Shown: positions 1-9,414 of the stretch, piece after piece
Position numbering within the stretch: the stretch's first letter is position 1
Layout of the letters: each line of letters starts with the position of its first letter
From: Pictodentalium vernedei
Lineage: Eukaryota; Mollusca; Scaphopoda; Dentaliida; Dentaliidae
Assembly: GCA_031216915.1 (NCBI GenBank)
Contig: CM062297.1
Coordinates: 544,196,971-544,260,970, forward strand
Length of the DNA stretch: 64,000 nt
Reading direction: 5' to 3'
Position numbers and translations under genes: made by a program
The notes under the pieces: model-generated
Database searches by the model: none
What the model was told of the DNA's origin: nothing
Seen by the model: only the letters and a program-made list of their open reading frames with translations

Positions 1-300
1 GCTTTCGCTCCATTTCATCTCAGTTAATTAAGCTGGCAGATGCAGAAAATATAATTCAGGAAAACACGAATTAACTCCGCCGTTTAATAACATTCATTTT
101 TGTATTTCTTATTTGTATTATCTGCTCAACTTTTACTGCATTTTAGTTTTGTGTTTTTTGTTTTCATTTGTTCGAACGAGAGTGCTTGTGTGTTATATTT
201 TCGTTTTGTTGGTAATATATTTCTTGAAAAAATAAGTATGATAAATATCAAATGAGATTTTCATGAATAGTCTTCCTTATGTTTTTACATGTAGTCTCCA
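1..300. other. AT-rich sequence, nothing recognised
   Basis: No coding region, RNA gene or repeat was recognised here. The sequence is rich in T runs and precedes the first short-motif array. Confidence 0.4.
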
Positions 301-525
301 ATTCCAGGTATGAATCCTTTACGAGCCAGGGTACGAGTTGTCCAGATGCGGGGGTACGAGTTGTCCAGAGGCGGAGTACGAGTTATCCAAGGAAAGGTAC
401 GATTGTCCGGTTTACTGACGTTTCGTACACAAGATGTTTCGTTCACGCGACGATTCGTACACAAATAAGACGTTTCGTACACAAAAATTGGACGTTTCGT
501 ACACGAAGTGAGCGTTTCGTACACG
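301..525. repeat. Array of short motifs, left member of a pair
   Basis: About four copies of GTACGARTTGTCC-like motifs run on the plus strand, followed by about five copies of GACGTTTCGTACAC in the opposite sense. The two motifs are related: the reverse complement of the second is GTGTACGAAACGTC. A matching array lies at 1441-1575. Such arrays resemble the tandem-repeat ends of foldback-type DNA transposons, but no transposase or target duplication could be tied to this pair. The short open frames across it are products of the repeats. Confidence 0.6.
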
Positions 526-862
526 TGTTTAATTATCTGTTTTAGACCTTGTATTATAAAATTATTTATTATTTTTGTTATATTAAATTAATATTTTTAC
601 ATTTATGAATATCGCCTGTGAATATTTATGTAAAATTATTCCTGTTTTTATAGATGTTGTTGGTGTTTAATTGCATGTTGAATAGGTTAATTTTCCTTGA
701 TTTCTTTTATTTATTGTTTGATTTACTGTTTGATTTTACCGATGAGTGACTTGTTTGAATATTGCCGGGATGTTTTTAGGTTATTTTGTTTGTACATGCG
801 ATGGCTAATCTAGTCAGCGGTAAATTGCAAAGAGTCTGACCTTCGCCGACGATGAAAATATT
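526..862. other. AT-rich spacer
   Basis: No gene recognised. The last 20 bases, with CGCCGACGATGAAAATATT, also precede the MULE end motifs near 5725, so the similarity to the MULE right end begins about here (near 840). Confidence 0.4.
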
Positions 863-970
863 GGAGGCCGGTTTGGGTAAAAATGTGGAGGCCGGTTTGG
901 GTTAAGTGGAGGCCGGTTTGGGCCAAAATGTCGGAGGCCGGTTTGGCTTGAGGCCGGTTTGGGCGTATTC
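863..970 (+). repeat. Solo right end of the tandem-repeat MULE family
   Basis: Five copies of GGAGGCCGGTTTGGG are followed by CGTATTC, in the same order and spacing as the right end of the MULE at 5746-5853. No oppositely oriented partner lies upstream, so this looks like an orphan end from another copy of the family. The bases after CGTATTC (GTACATGAT) would be one target duplication copy. No matching copy next to a left end is present. Confidence 0.75.
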
Positions 971-1440
971 GTACATGATGAGGAGGAGCTCAGAATCTAC
1001 AACATACTGGTGGTGTTAAATGACACCAAATACTGTTGCTATCAATAAAGGGCAAATATCGATAAAATAAAATCAGTTTCAGTTAGCATAATGCAATGAG
1101 GTGATTCGCCGAAAATGTACAGTATCGCTGGAGATAAATTGTCATAAAAACGGAATAAAATTTATTCACTATCAAAGATAGCAATATATTTTATATTGAT
1201 GTAATACAATAAAATCACATGCAGAATACATCAAACACATAGAAACAAAACATGTTATTTTTGTGTTATGAATTTATTTTAATTTAGTATGTATGAGATT
1301 TCAACTAAAATCTCCACGTATTTATTGGAAAATAAAATTATTTCATGCAAGAAAATAGTCTTTTTTCTTGCTTTTAAACCCAAAATCTGAAATTAGAAGG
1401 AAAAAAAATGAGATATAAAGAGAAAATGCGAAATTAAAAT
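971..1440. other. AT-rich sequence between arrays
   Basis: No coding region or known repeat recognised. The stretch lies between the orphan MULE end and the second GTACGAAACGTCC array. Confidence 0.4.
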
Positions 1441-1575
1441 TTGTGTACGAAACGTCCAGGCGTTTTGTGTACGAAACGTCCTAAATTGGCCGTGTACGAA
1501 ACGTCCAGCACCCCGATTGTCCAAGGAAAGGTACGAATTGTCCAGGGTACGAATCGTCTAGGGTACGATTGTCCT
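1441..1575. repeat. Array of short motifs, right member of a pair
   Basis: Three GTGTACGAAACGTCC copies are followed by about four GTACGAATTGTCC-like copies, all on the plus strand. The first group is inverted relative to the GACGTTTCGTACAC copies at 405-525. The second group, including the shared string TCCAAGGAAAGGTACGA, is in direct orientation with 375-412. The pair therefore has both inverted and direct parts. Confidence 0.6.
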
Positions 1576-1833
1576 GATATCATAAAAAAAATATTTTTTT
1601 AAGAAACGCATCAAAAGTTGTTATAATTATATTAAGAAACGCACCAACACTTGTTACATTAAGTTTCATAACATAATCTCATAATTTTGCAATTATTCAT
1701 TGAAAAATATTTTCTATACTATGCTGTTTATTATTTTGTGAATCTTGTGTACTGAATAAATATCATTATTTCGTTTGATACTGAATAAATATCATTAATT
1801 TTATTTTTCATGTTTTTATGATATTCAAACACT

Positions 1834-1928
1834 TGTCGGACGAATTGGGTAAAATTGCAAGCGGACGAATTGGGCAAAATTGTTAGCGGGCGATTCGGAT
1901 TGCGGACGAAACGTCCGTATACCGTCCA
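1834..1928 (+). repeat. Third short-motif array (GGACGAATTGGGC type)
   Basis: Two clear copies of CGGACGAATTGGGYAAAATTG are followed by a degenerate copy and by GCGGACGAAACGTCCGT, which contains the imperfect palindrome GGACGAAACGTCC. The motif mixes features of the GTACGAAACGTCC arrays and the spacing of the GGAGGCCGGTTTGGG arrays. It may be one end of a further foldback-type element. No opposite end was found. Confidence 0.5.
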
Positions 1929-2008
1929 GGCCGAGCACGTGCATTTGTTTACGTTTACGTTCACATTTTGTACAAAATTCCAAATCAACAAACAACAACA
2001 AAAGAAAA

Positions 2009-2098
2009 ATGGATAGTAACTCGGGAAGTGATGAAAAATTCCTTGAACATAGTCAGGTAGTTATAATGTCCTATCAAGTCGTATATCCCATGAGTTAG
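2009..2098 (+). CDS. Small unrecognised ORF, possibly the start of a truncated gene
   Basis: A 29-codon open frame begins with ATG in an A-rich context just downstream of the array at 1834-1928. It is serine- and acid-rich at its start (MDSNSGSDEKF). A GTAG lies after codon 16, so it could be a first exon. It has no recognised family. Its position suggests the 5' part of a transposon gene whose remainder was lost or displaced. The call is weak. Confidence 0.2.
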   Translation: MDSNSGSDEKFLEHSQVVIMSYQVVYPMS

Positions 2099-2164
2099 AT
2101 GATGATGCTCTTTCTACAATTTTGAGTATTTCTCTGGTTTGTAGATTTACCGAAATAACGACCA

Positions 2165-2206
2165 TTAAGGTGCAGTATGAGCAAAGGAGATTTGTTCACT
2201 TTGAAA
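2165..2206 (+). repeat. Left stub of a TTAA-flanked palindromic element, split by the MULE
   Basis: The sequence from TTAAGGTGC to ACTTTGAAA aligns with the end of the same family at 39382-39425. The element resumes after the MULE at 5863. This gives a related unoccupied site at about 39285-39310, where ACTTTGAAATTCCCACC is continuous. Confidence 0.7.
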
Positions 2207-2293
2207 GAATTACACCCAAACCGGCCTCCAGCCGAACCGGCCTCCACAATTTCGCCCAAACCGGCCTCCACAATTTCGCCCAAACCGGCCTCC
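2207..2293 (-). repeat. MULE left terminal repeat: four CCCAAACCGGCCTCC units
   Basis: Units lie at 2215-2229, 2234-2245 (shortened), 2255-2269 and 2279-2293. The second begins about 16 bases after the first and later ones are 24 bases apart. The right end shows the same order (16, then 25, 21 and 24). The conserved short first spacing suggests a fixed arrangement of transposase binding sites, which is inference. Confidence 0.85.
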
Positions 2294-2875
2294 GCGAGAT
2301 TTTAAAAAAAATTTTCTACAATTTTATTCATACCCATTTGTTTATAATCTTTGGAAAAAAAATTAACGAGATTTTGGATAAATACTTAAATAAAAAAAAA
2401 AGCCTACCTCATTTTACAGAAAGTGATATCCTCCTATTATAAAGTGATAAAAATCCATCGGAACGTTATATCCTTTACGAAATCTAACACAACCAGTTGG
2501 TTCCATATCCCTGATAGTTGTGAAAGATGTTTCCCGATAGGCAGTCTGCTGCCATCCAAACTGGATGATCATTGGATGTCCTTATTCAAACAGGTTGGGT
2601 TGAGAAATGCTAGTGTGGTCGGAATCATTATCAAAACAACATGTCATACTCATCTCATACTGAACTGGTACAAACGGTTGTTTTTACAGCATTCAACAGT
2701 CAGCTTGTCGGTCTTTTAAATGAAGTGTCATGATTACCCTTGTCCGAACTTCAAAGGTGTTTGTTGAAAAATCACTGAAATCAAATCATTTGTAATATTC
2801 ATTACATCAAACATTTTCTATTGTTTCACGATTTGTTTTTTTTTTATCTTCACATATTATAAATATGTCTTGTCA
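2294..2875. other. MULE 5' non-coding region
   Basis: An AT-rich stretch lies between the left terminal repeat and the transposase start. Short open frames occur but none resembles a known protein. The region presumably contains the transposase promoter; no clear TATA element could be assigned. Confidence 0.4.
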
Positions 2876-4675
2876 ATGTTCCACAACATACCAAACATGG
2901 AATCCGACTCTGATCTCTGCGTATATTGTGCTAAACGCTGTCGAGAATGGCAGCAAAGTCTTCAGTGCGATGAGTGTCAACGCTGGCAACATCGTACCTG
3001 CAACACTGGTATAACCCAGGCCTTTTACAGGCGTCTGAACAATGGCTTAGAAGAACTTTCGGATTGGCGCTGCTGTAGATGTTCCTCCACAAATTCAGCA
3101 ACTTCGATTCTCACCGAAGAAATGTCAGTATCAGCAGCTATAGAAAATGTAATTGAGGAAGAAAGTGTTGACGAGGAAGTGTCTGATGATGTTGGGCCAG
3201 CTACTACAGAAACTTTCACCAGGCCTCCAGTGTTGGATGAGAGTGTTGTCCAACAGGTCGTCCTTGCTACAGGAGATAATAGCAATGAAGAGACAACATA
3301 TAAGATTATAGATGGTGGAACACAGTTAGGAAAAAAAAGACTTGTAGACAGTTTGGGGTATGCGTACACTTTTAAATACGAAAAGAAAGGTGTCGTATAT
3401 TGGCGATGTTCTGTTCGTTCCAAAAATAACACTTGTTTGGCATCAGTTAATCAGTCAGGTGAAATGTTTGAAATGGGTTTACGACAACACACACATGATG
3501 GTAAACCTGGAATAGGTGATGCCTCACAGGCTGCAACACAAATAAAAATGGCTGCTAAAAGAAACGTATTCAAACCTGCGCAGCAGATAGTGGAAGGATA
3601 TTTAAGAGACAGTGAATTGACACAATTGATAGCGTTGCCATCTGTAGTTAATTTGTGTAAGCAGGCAAATAGAAGCCGCCAGGCCATGAGACCTCCTGAA
3701 CCTAAGGATATAGAATATGAGTTTCGGGAAAGCCACTTCCCGGCTGATTTTTGGATTGGTGACATTCGTTGTAATAATGCAAGACACTTAATATTTGCAA
3801 CTAGGGAACAGCTAGAAACAATGCGGAGTGCTAAAACGTGGTATATGGACGGCACCTTTCGCGTGGTGAGATCGCCTTTCACACAACTGTAAAAAGTCCA
3901 TACATTCATAAAGTCGGAAAGTGGTGACATGAAGCAGGTGCCGACTGTTTTCATTTTCATGTCTCGTCGTCAAGAAAGTGACTACCATGCAGCGTTCAGT
4001 GCTATTTTAGATAAGTTAGGAGGTGTTGTCAGTGTAAAAGTGAAACGTTGCATGGCGGATTTTGAAAGAGGTGTTTGGCTCGCCATTCGTGACTTGCTAC
4101 CAAATGTTGAATTTAGAGGTTGCACTTTTCATTGGCAGCAAGCTGAATATCGCAAGGTGCAACTTTTTGTGCTGGAAATAGAATTCAGTCAACGCACAGA
4201 AGTGTACAAATTAATAAAAAAACTAATGGCTTTGCCATATATTCACCACACTCACATTCTTCAAGAATTTTTGAACTTGAAAGAGCAAGCACAGGGTTCA
4301 GCTCTTGAACAGTTATTTACGTATGCTGAAAATCAATGGGTTTCTTCCTCAGTTTGGCCAGTACCCTGCTGGTCTGTGTTCGGAATGTCAGTGAGGACGA
4401 ATAATGACTGTGAGGGCTGGCACAGAAGGATTAATGGCTCTGCAGGGCGCAGGAATCTGCAATTTTTCTTGCTTGTAGATTTATTGTACAAAGAGGCTTG
4501 TTTCCTCCCCGTTGTTCGTGAGTTTGTAAGCTGGGGACAAATGGTGAGACATGTTAGCAATAAAACAAAAAAGTTCAACAGTGAATTAGAGTCCATATGG
4601 ACGGATTATGAAAATATGGACAAAACACCAAGACAAACTCTGGCGATTATCGCAAATTTAATAAGTAAAAATTAG
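2876..4675 (+). pseudogene. MULE transposase with PHD and FLYWCH zinc fingers, one nonsense codon
   Basis: One reading frame of about 600 codons runs from the ATG at 2876 to the TAG at 4673-4675. It is interrupted only by TAA at 3890-3892, with both halves in the same frame. In order: a canonical C4HC3 PHD finger (Cys15, 18, 31, 34, His39, Cys42, 66, 69); a FLYWCH-type zinc finger at about residues 160-210 (YWRC, later Cys and HTH); and a MULE catalytic domain. The likely catalytic acids are Asp325 (YMDGTF), Asp395 (MADFERG) and Glu513 (CEGWH), with the family's C-x2-H pair between them (GCTFHW). A TTG codon at 2870 is not a plausible start in a eukaryote. The enzyme would cut and paste the element by binding its terminal repeats. 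The single stop implies recent inactivation, read-through or a sequencing error. No intron is evident. Confidence 0.88.
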
Positions 4676-4800
4676 AAATTATGTTAAATATGTTTAATAA
4701 TATTTAATCACTGTACTTTAATTTACTTTACTTTACACATCTAAACGTTTGTTTTGCCATTTATATATAGAACCTAATTAAACAAAAACTTCGTAAGATA

Positions 4801-5310
4801 GGAATGTGTATTCATGAAATTTGTTTTGTGACAATTTAGTAGAGAGTGGCTGAGGGCTTTCGCCAACAAATTGTCACAAAACAAATTTCACGAACATACA
4901 TACATGTCAATATTATAGAATCTAAATGAAAACTTGGTTAGACTGGAATGGTAAGGTAGGAATGTATACTCATGAAATTTGTTTTGTGACAATTTAGTGG
5001 AGAATGGCTAAGGGCTTTCGCCATCAAATTGTCACAAAACAAATGTCACGAACATACATACATGTCAATATTATAGAATCTAAACAAAAACTTGGTTAGA
5101 CTGGAATGGTAAGATAGGAATGTATACTCATGAAATTTGTTTTGTGACAGTTTAGTGGAGAATGGCTAAGGGCTTTCGCCATCAAATTGTCACAAAACAA
5201 ATTTCAAGAACATACATACATACATGTTAATATTATAGAATCTAAATGAAAACTTGGTAAGACTGGAATGATAGGATAGGAATGTATACTCATGAAATTT
5301 GAAAACTTGG
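4801..5310. repeat. Tandem hairpin array inside the MULE
   Basis: Units starting GGAATGTRTAYTCATG occur at 4801, 4959, 5117 and, partially, 5279, a period of 158-162 bp. Each full unit contains an inverted pair of about 22 bases, GAAATTTGTTTTGTGACA against TGTCACAAAACAAATTTC, around a loop of about 30 bases with GGCTAAGGGCTTTCGCC. The stems are nearly identical between units, which suggests recent amplification or homogenisation. Confidence 0.85.
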
Positions 5311-5551
5311 TTAAACAAACAAAAATGAAAATAAATTGCCACCTGTTATTTATACATTTACATATATGAGCTTCACTAAGATTTAGTTATGTAATACGTG
5401 ATTACCATTCTCATCACCGTTTGTTTTGCCATTTGATATATGCCATTAAAGCTATTATTTCGAAACTCAGTGTTGTTTTTCTTTTAAAATCCCATAGATT
5501 ACCCCACTTGTTTCCTGGGGAAAGTTCGCTTATGTAAGTTATTTTTCTTTT

Positions 5552-5631
5552 GCAATTGCATTTTTTGGCGGCTGTAAGACAATCTATTTAAGTATATTGA
5601 TGTTTTAGAGACGCCACAAAATGCAATTGTG
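5552..5631. repeat. Short inverted repeat near the MULE right end
   Basis: GCAATTGCATTTTTTGGCG at 5552 is mirrored by CGCCACAAAATGCAATTG at about 5612-5629, with a spacer of roughly 40 bases. It could form a stem-loop. Its role is unknown. Confidence 0.55.
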
Positions 5632-5669
5632 GAGATCAATGTTTAACGCAGACAGCCAATTAAAATAAT

Positions 5670-5853
5670 GGAGGCCAGTTTGGGTGAAAAAGTGTGGGCC
5701 GGTTTGGATGATCAATGCTTGACCGTCGCCGACGATGAAAATATTGGAGGCCGGTTTGGGTGAAAATGTGGAGGCCGGTTTGGGTTAAGTGGAGGCTGGT
5801 TTGGGCAAAAATGTTGGAGGCCGGTTTGGCTGGAGGTCGGTTTGGGCGTATTC
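5670..5853 (+). repeat. MULE right terminal repeat: seven GGAGGCCGGTTTGGG units
   Basis: Units start at 5670, 5693 (degenerate), 5746, 5770, 5791, 5816 and 5832. The outermost spacing is 16 bases, as on the left. The inner two units are more diverged and are separated from the rest by a unique 46-base stretch that is shared with the orphan end at 840-862. Confidence 0.85.
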
Positions 5854-5862
5854 GCTTTGAAA

Positions 5863-6158
5863 TTCTCACGGTTATTATTCCATAAATTCAAATTGAAGAT
5901 ACACAAATTATACACCAAAATGAAGGTTGAGATGTATACAACACGAAAAATATATGAAATCAACTCATAGAATTGACCACAGGTGCCAATGGGTCGTGTA
6001 AGTCTGCTAATGGCCTACCAGAACTGATAATAAAATAATATTTCCAGAGAACAGCTCGTGGCCAAATATGCTTCAGATATCCAAGAACAAAGCTAGGCAT
6101 TCAAAACACTTTAGGGCTACTTTTGGGAAAAGGACAATACTGTCTGAACTTTTTTTTA
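5863..6158 (+). repeat. Continuation of the TTAA-flanked palindromic element
   Basis: After the MULE target duplication the sequence TTCTCACGG...TTCAAATTGAAG matches the family at 39300 and at 6220. It then carries the shared internal block with TATCCAAGAACAAAGCTAGG (also near 6410, 6838 and, reversed, 11500). It abuts the next member at the TTAA at 6159. Confidence 0.65.
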
Positions 6159-7112
6159 TTAAGGGCCTATATAAGTAATGAAATTTTGTTTATTTTGAAA
6201 ATCCTCACCTCCGATATTCCTTCAATTCAAATTAAATATACACAAAATGAAGGTTGGGATGTATAGAACACGAAACACATGTGTAATCAACTCACAGAGT
6301 CGACTGTAGGCACCACTGGTTCCTGGAAGTCGGCTGCCGTATTCGCATCAGAACTGATAATTTAATAATATTTCATGAAAACAACTTGTGGCCAAATGTG
6401 CTTTACATATCCAAGAACAAAGCTAGGGGATAAAAATTCTTCAAAACACGGTGGCAGAGCTGCATTGGGGAAAATTCCAACGCCTTTGCTTTTGTTTACG
6501 TATGGGTATACTTTCGATTTCTGGCCGACGTCATCGGACAGAAAAAGCATGTAAAAACAACGCCGTCTAAAATCAAATAATGAAAAAGATCGCCTTCATA
6601 CAGTATACTGTTATTAGATAGAGATTGCACAGTTGCCATATTCAATGCAAGATATCATGATACCTGTTGAAATTTCTTAGAATTACGATTTTGTTTTTTG
6701 ATGGAAAATCGTGGTAACGAGTGATTTGCGCATGTCTGTCGAGCATGGAAACCATCTTCAATAAAAAATGTAGACAGTGTTGTCCTTTTCCAAAATGCAG
6801 ACCTATCGCTGTATTCGAAAGTGTTTTGAATGCCTAGCTTTGTTCTTGGATATATGAAGCACATATGGCCACAAGTTGTTCTGATGAAATATTATTTTAT
6901 TATCAGTTCTGGTGCGAATACAGTAGCAGACTTCCAGGAACCAGTGGTGCCTACAGTTGACTCTACGAGTTGATTACATGTGTGTTTCGCATTCTATACA
7001 TCCCAACCTTCATTTTGATGTATAATTTGTGTATATTTAATCTGAATTTAAGGAATATGAGAGGTGAGAATTTCAAAATAAACAAAATTCCATTACTTAT
7101 ATAGGCCCTTAA
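6159..7112. mobile_element. TTAA-flanked foldback element (non-autonomous)
   Basis: TTAAGGGCCTATATAAG at 6159 is mirrored by CTTATATAGGCCCTTAA at 7096-7112. The inverted arms extend about 280 bases each (6163-6440 and 6815-7108). Flanking TTAA is the piggyBac-type target, but TTAA could also be part of the terminal repeat. No transposase is present. Related copies lie at 2165/5863, 10490-11975 and 39195-39560. Confidence 0.7.
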
Positions 7113-7149
7113 AGATGGGTTCCGTGGGGAATGTGTCAATTCAGCATTG

Positions 7150-7362
7150 CAGGGCTCGCCTTGAGTAAAATGGTCGGGGCCTAAAAAAAGTGCCCCACAT
7201 ATTGAGGTCAGGGCCTTTTCGGGGCTGATTTTCCATTTTGTCCATTATTGTTAGTGCTTTTTTGTGGAAAATGTCGGGGCTTGAAAAAAAGCCCCCAGCA
7301 AGTGCTCCTCGGGGCTGATCTCGGGGCCTGGGCTGATCAGCCCCGACTCAAGGCAAGCCCTG
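7150..7362. mobile_element. Small CAGGGCT-ended inverted-repeat element
   Basis: The element begins CAGGGCTCGCCTTGAG and ends CTCAAGGCAAGCCCTG. Identical GCATTG flanks (7144-7149 and 7363-7368) look like a target duplication, short for hAT (usually 8 bp). It contains GGGGCTGATC and CGGGGCCTGGGCTGATCAGC motifs. A second copy lies at 26153-26350 inside the split retrotransposon. Confidence 0.65.
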
Positions 7363-7714
7363 GCATTGAGTCGATTCGGCCTGACAACTACTGGGGCAAC
7401 AGGATTTGATGCAGATCGCAATAATAATAAATCTTCATCCTTCCGCTGATAAGTGAGGGTCTGCTAATGAGGAGGCCTACAATAAACCAGTGCCCCACAG
7501 GGGTATTCCTCCCCCACTCTCCTTCCTGATCTCCCAGCATACAGTCAAAAACTGTTTCACAAATTCAGGGTCTTTGTTACATTTCAGTTAAAACAAAACA
7601 AAAAAAAAATTAAAAATAAAAAACAACAGTGATGCAAATTAAATGAAAATACAAATTAAAATATGCACATAAAGTATACTCGTGTGGAAATAATCATGAT
7701 TTCTGTCTTGTCTG
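7363..7714. other. Unassigned spacer
   Basis: No gene or recognised repeat. It separates the CAGGGCT-ended element from the large inverted duplication. Confidence 0.35.
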
Positions 7715-8880
7715 AAAGTGGGTCATTTCGGCTTAAAAAGTGAGTCAATTTGGGGTAATACTTTTTGCCGGTAAAATGGATGGTTTCCGGTAAAAAGGAT
7801 GGTAAGTGTATAAAAACTACGTTTTAAAGTACTAAATGTACCTCTGAATGTGTGAAAAGTGATTTTTTAAGGAAGCTTATGCAATAATAAATATATAGAA
7901 GGAAGATTAAGTATTGTTTGCTTTATTTTTAGACTATTTCCAAGACAAAATAGATCATTTTGCCATCGACACTGATCGACACGCCATTTTGTGCAGGGTA
8001 AACGACGGGGTGAATATTACTTACTCGATGGAGGTGTAACTAATTCGTGTGCGTAACATTTAGATGTTTCTGTTCACGACAAGGGGATTTAACAGAAAGG
8101 TTTTGGGAGAGAAACAGTTTATAATTTGAAAATAGTCTACAATAAAACAAACAATACTTAATCTTTGTTATATATATTTATTATTGCGTACGCTTCATTA
8201 AATTGTCACTTTTCACACATTCAGCTGTACACCTTGTTCTTTAAAACATAGTTTTATACCCTTACCGTCCTTTTTACCAGCAAAAAGTTGTGTTCAAGCT
8301 ATTGTTTAAACAGGGTTCATAACTTATTTTCAGTTAGCGTTTTGCCAAACACATGCCGAGGTGATAATAAATATTAAAACCAACCACACATCAGTGGATA
8401 CTAGTTCTAGATTTCTGTATGTCCTACCCCAATGATGCTCACAGACGCCTATTAAGACTGGAGCGCCTTGTTCTCACTCCACCAGTCCCTATGTGTGAGC
8501 TCCCAGTGGTGGGCCCAGGGGGTGGGTGGGGGTGGAGGGGGATGGCTGGCTGAGAGCCCCCAAATGCAAACCATAATTAATTGTTTTAACCCCCACGTTT
8601 CCCCAGGAGTCACCAGAATCGAGCTCAGAGATTCAGAATTTGAAAAAAAAAATATCCTAGGAAGGTCTCATAATCGTGGGAGGCAATATGCACAATTCCA
8701 GAGTTCAAGCGCTATATCGATCTAGCCCCCCCCCCCCCCCCCCCCCCCCCCACACACACACACCATTTTGAAAATATGAAATGGATTTTTTTTTATCTAG
8801 TAGGGGCATAGCCAGGATGCTATAATGGAGGGGGCATTTTTTTTTTGGGGGGGGGGGGGCAATCATGATATTTTGAAGGT
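7715..8880 (+). repeat. Left arm of a 2.7 kb inverted duplication
   Basis: The sequence from GGGTAATACTTTTTGCCGG to the poly-G near 8860 recurs in reverse at 9415-10430. Shared landmarks include ATGGCGTGTCGATC (reversed), CAGTGGATACTAGTTCTAGA and GTGGTGGGCCC. The arms differ by many substitutions and small indels, so the duplication is not recent. The poly-C tract at 8728-8750 has its poly-G counterpart at 9533-9552. Confidence 0.8.
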
Positions 8881-8942
8881 CGTTGTGGGGTTTGCCCCCC
8901 TCCCTCCCCCCCCCCCCCCCCCCAAAAAAAAAAAAAAAAAAT
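8728..8942. repeat. Homopolymer tracts (poly-C, poly-G, poly-A)
   Basis: C runs of more than 20 bases, a G run near 8850 and a C run followed by an A run at about 8905-8942. Such runs are prone to polymerase slippage and to assembly errors. They could form G-quadruplexes on the G-rich strand. Confidence 0.8.
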
Positions 8943-9094
8943 TTAAAAAATTGCAAACTGTCACATACTGTTTTTAAGGGATTGGCGGTCAGTTTCTGTC
9001 TGGAATTAGCTTGAATAAACTATGTTACGCCTCTGCTGTGTCTATAGCCATCAGACGCGTTATCCTCTGATGAGATGGTAGTCCAAACTTGGGC

Positions 9095-9240
9095 TTAAAG
9101 TCCGCAACATGCTCGTTCCCATCAGGGGTCATAAGCTATGTTTTGGAAGCAGAAAATTAAAATATATAAATAACTGAATGGCGATTTTCGAATATAGCGC
9201 TGGCTGGTTTTGGCCGTTACAACTGGGTTAGTCATTAGTT
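9095..9240. repeat. Fragment of the TTAACCCTTT-type MITE
   Basis: AACATGCTCGTTCCCATCAG, GGGGTCATAAGCTATGTTTT and GCTGGTTTTGGCCG match the right half of the MITE at 49140-49301. The fragment lies in the loop of the large inverted duplication. Its TTAA end is lost. Confidence 0.6.
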
Positions 9241-9414
9241 GTTTGCAACGGTCAACGTTTTATATGATTATTTTGTACAAAATCATGTTTTTTTTCTATT
9301 GCTTGTTAATTCCAGTCGCCTACTATACAAATTGTGTATGGTAGACACCAATGTGTATAGCGGGCGATTGGAATTAATAACTAATGAATTGTTTACAATA
9401 ATTTGCCTCTGGGG

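Larger units (their letters stand above)
2207..5853 (+). mobile_element. Mutator-like (MULE) DNA transposon with tandem-repeat ends
   Basis: The element is 3,647 bp. Its ends are inverted and begin GAATTACACCCAAACC on the left and, on the reverse strand, GAATACGCCCAAACC on the right. It is flanked by CTTTGAAA at 2199-2206 and 5855-5862; extending to nine bases (ACTTTGAAA and GCTTTGAAA) gives one mismatch. Target duplications of 8-9 bp are typical of MULEs. Each end consists of repeated GGAGGCCGGTTTGGG units (four left, seven right), the organisation known from foldback elements. Drosophila FB elements with NOF are the nearest precedent I know. The interior holds one transposase frame and a tandem hairpin array. 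A related empty site within the host repeat family supports the boundaries. Confidence 0.88.

Noticed and set aside
863-2293. A second MULE between the orphan end at 863-970 and the end at 2207-2293
   Set aside because: The two ends face the wrong way for one element: their outer sides point toward each other.
2095-2442. Open frames on both strands over the MULE left end
   Set aside because: Repeated peptides (TGLHNFAQ, GEIVEAG) come from the terminal repeat units.
3025-3960. Minus-strand frames opposite the MULE transposase
   Set aside because: Shadow frames of the plus-strand coding region.
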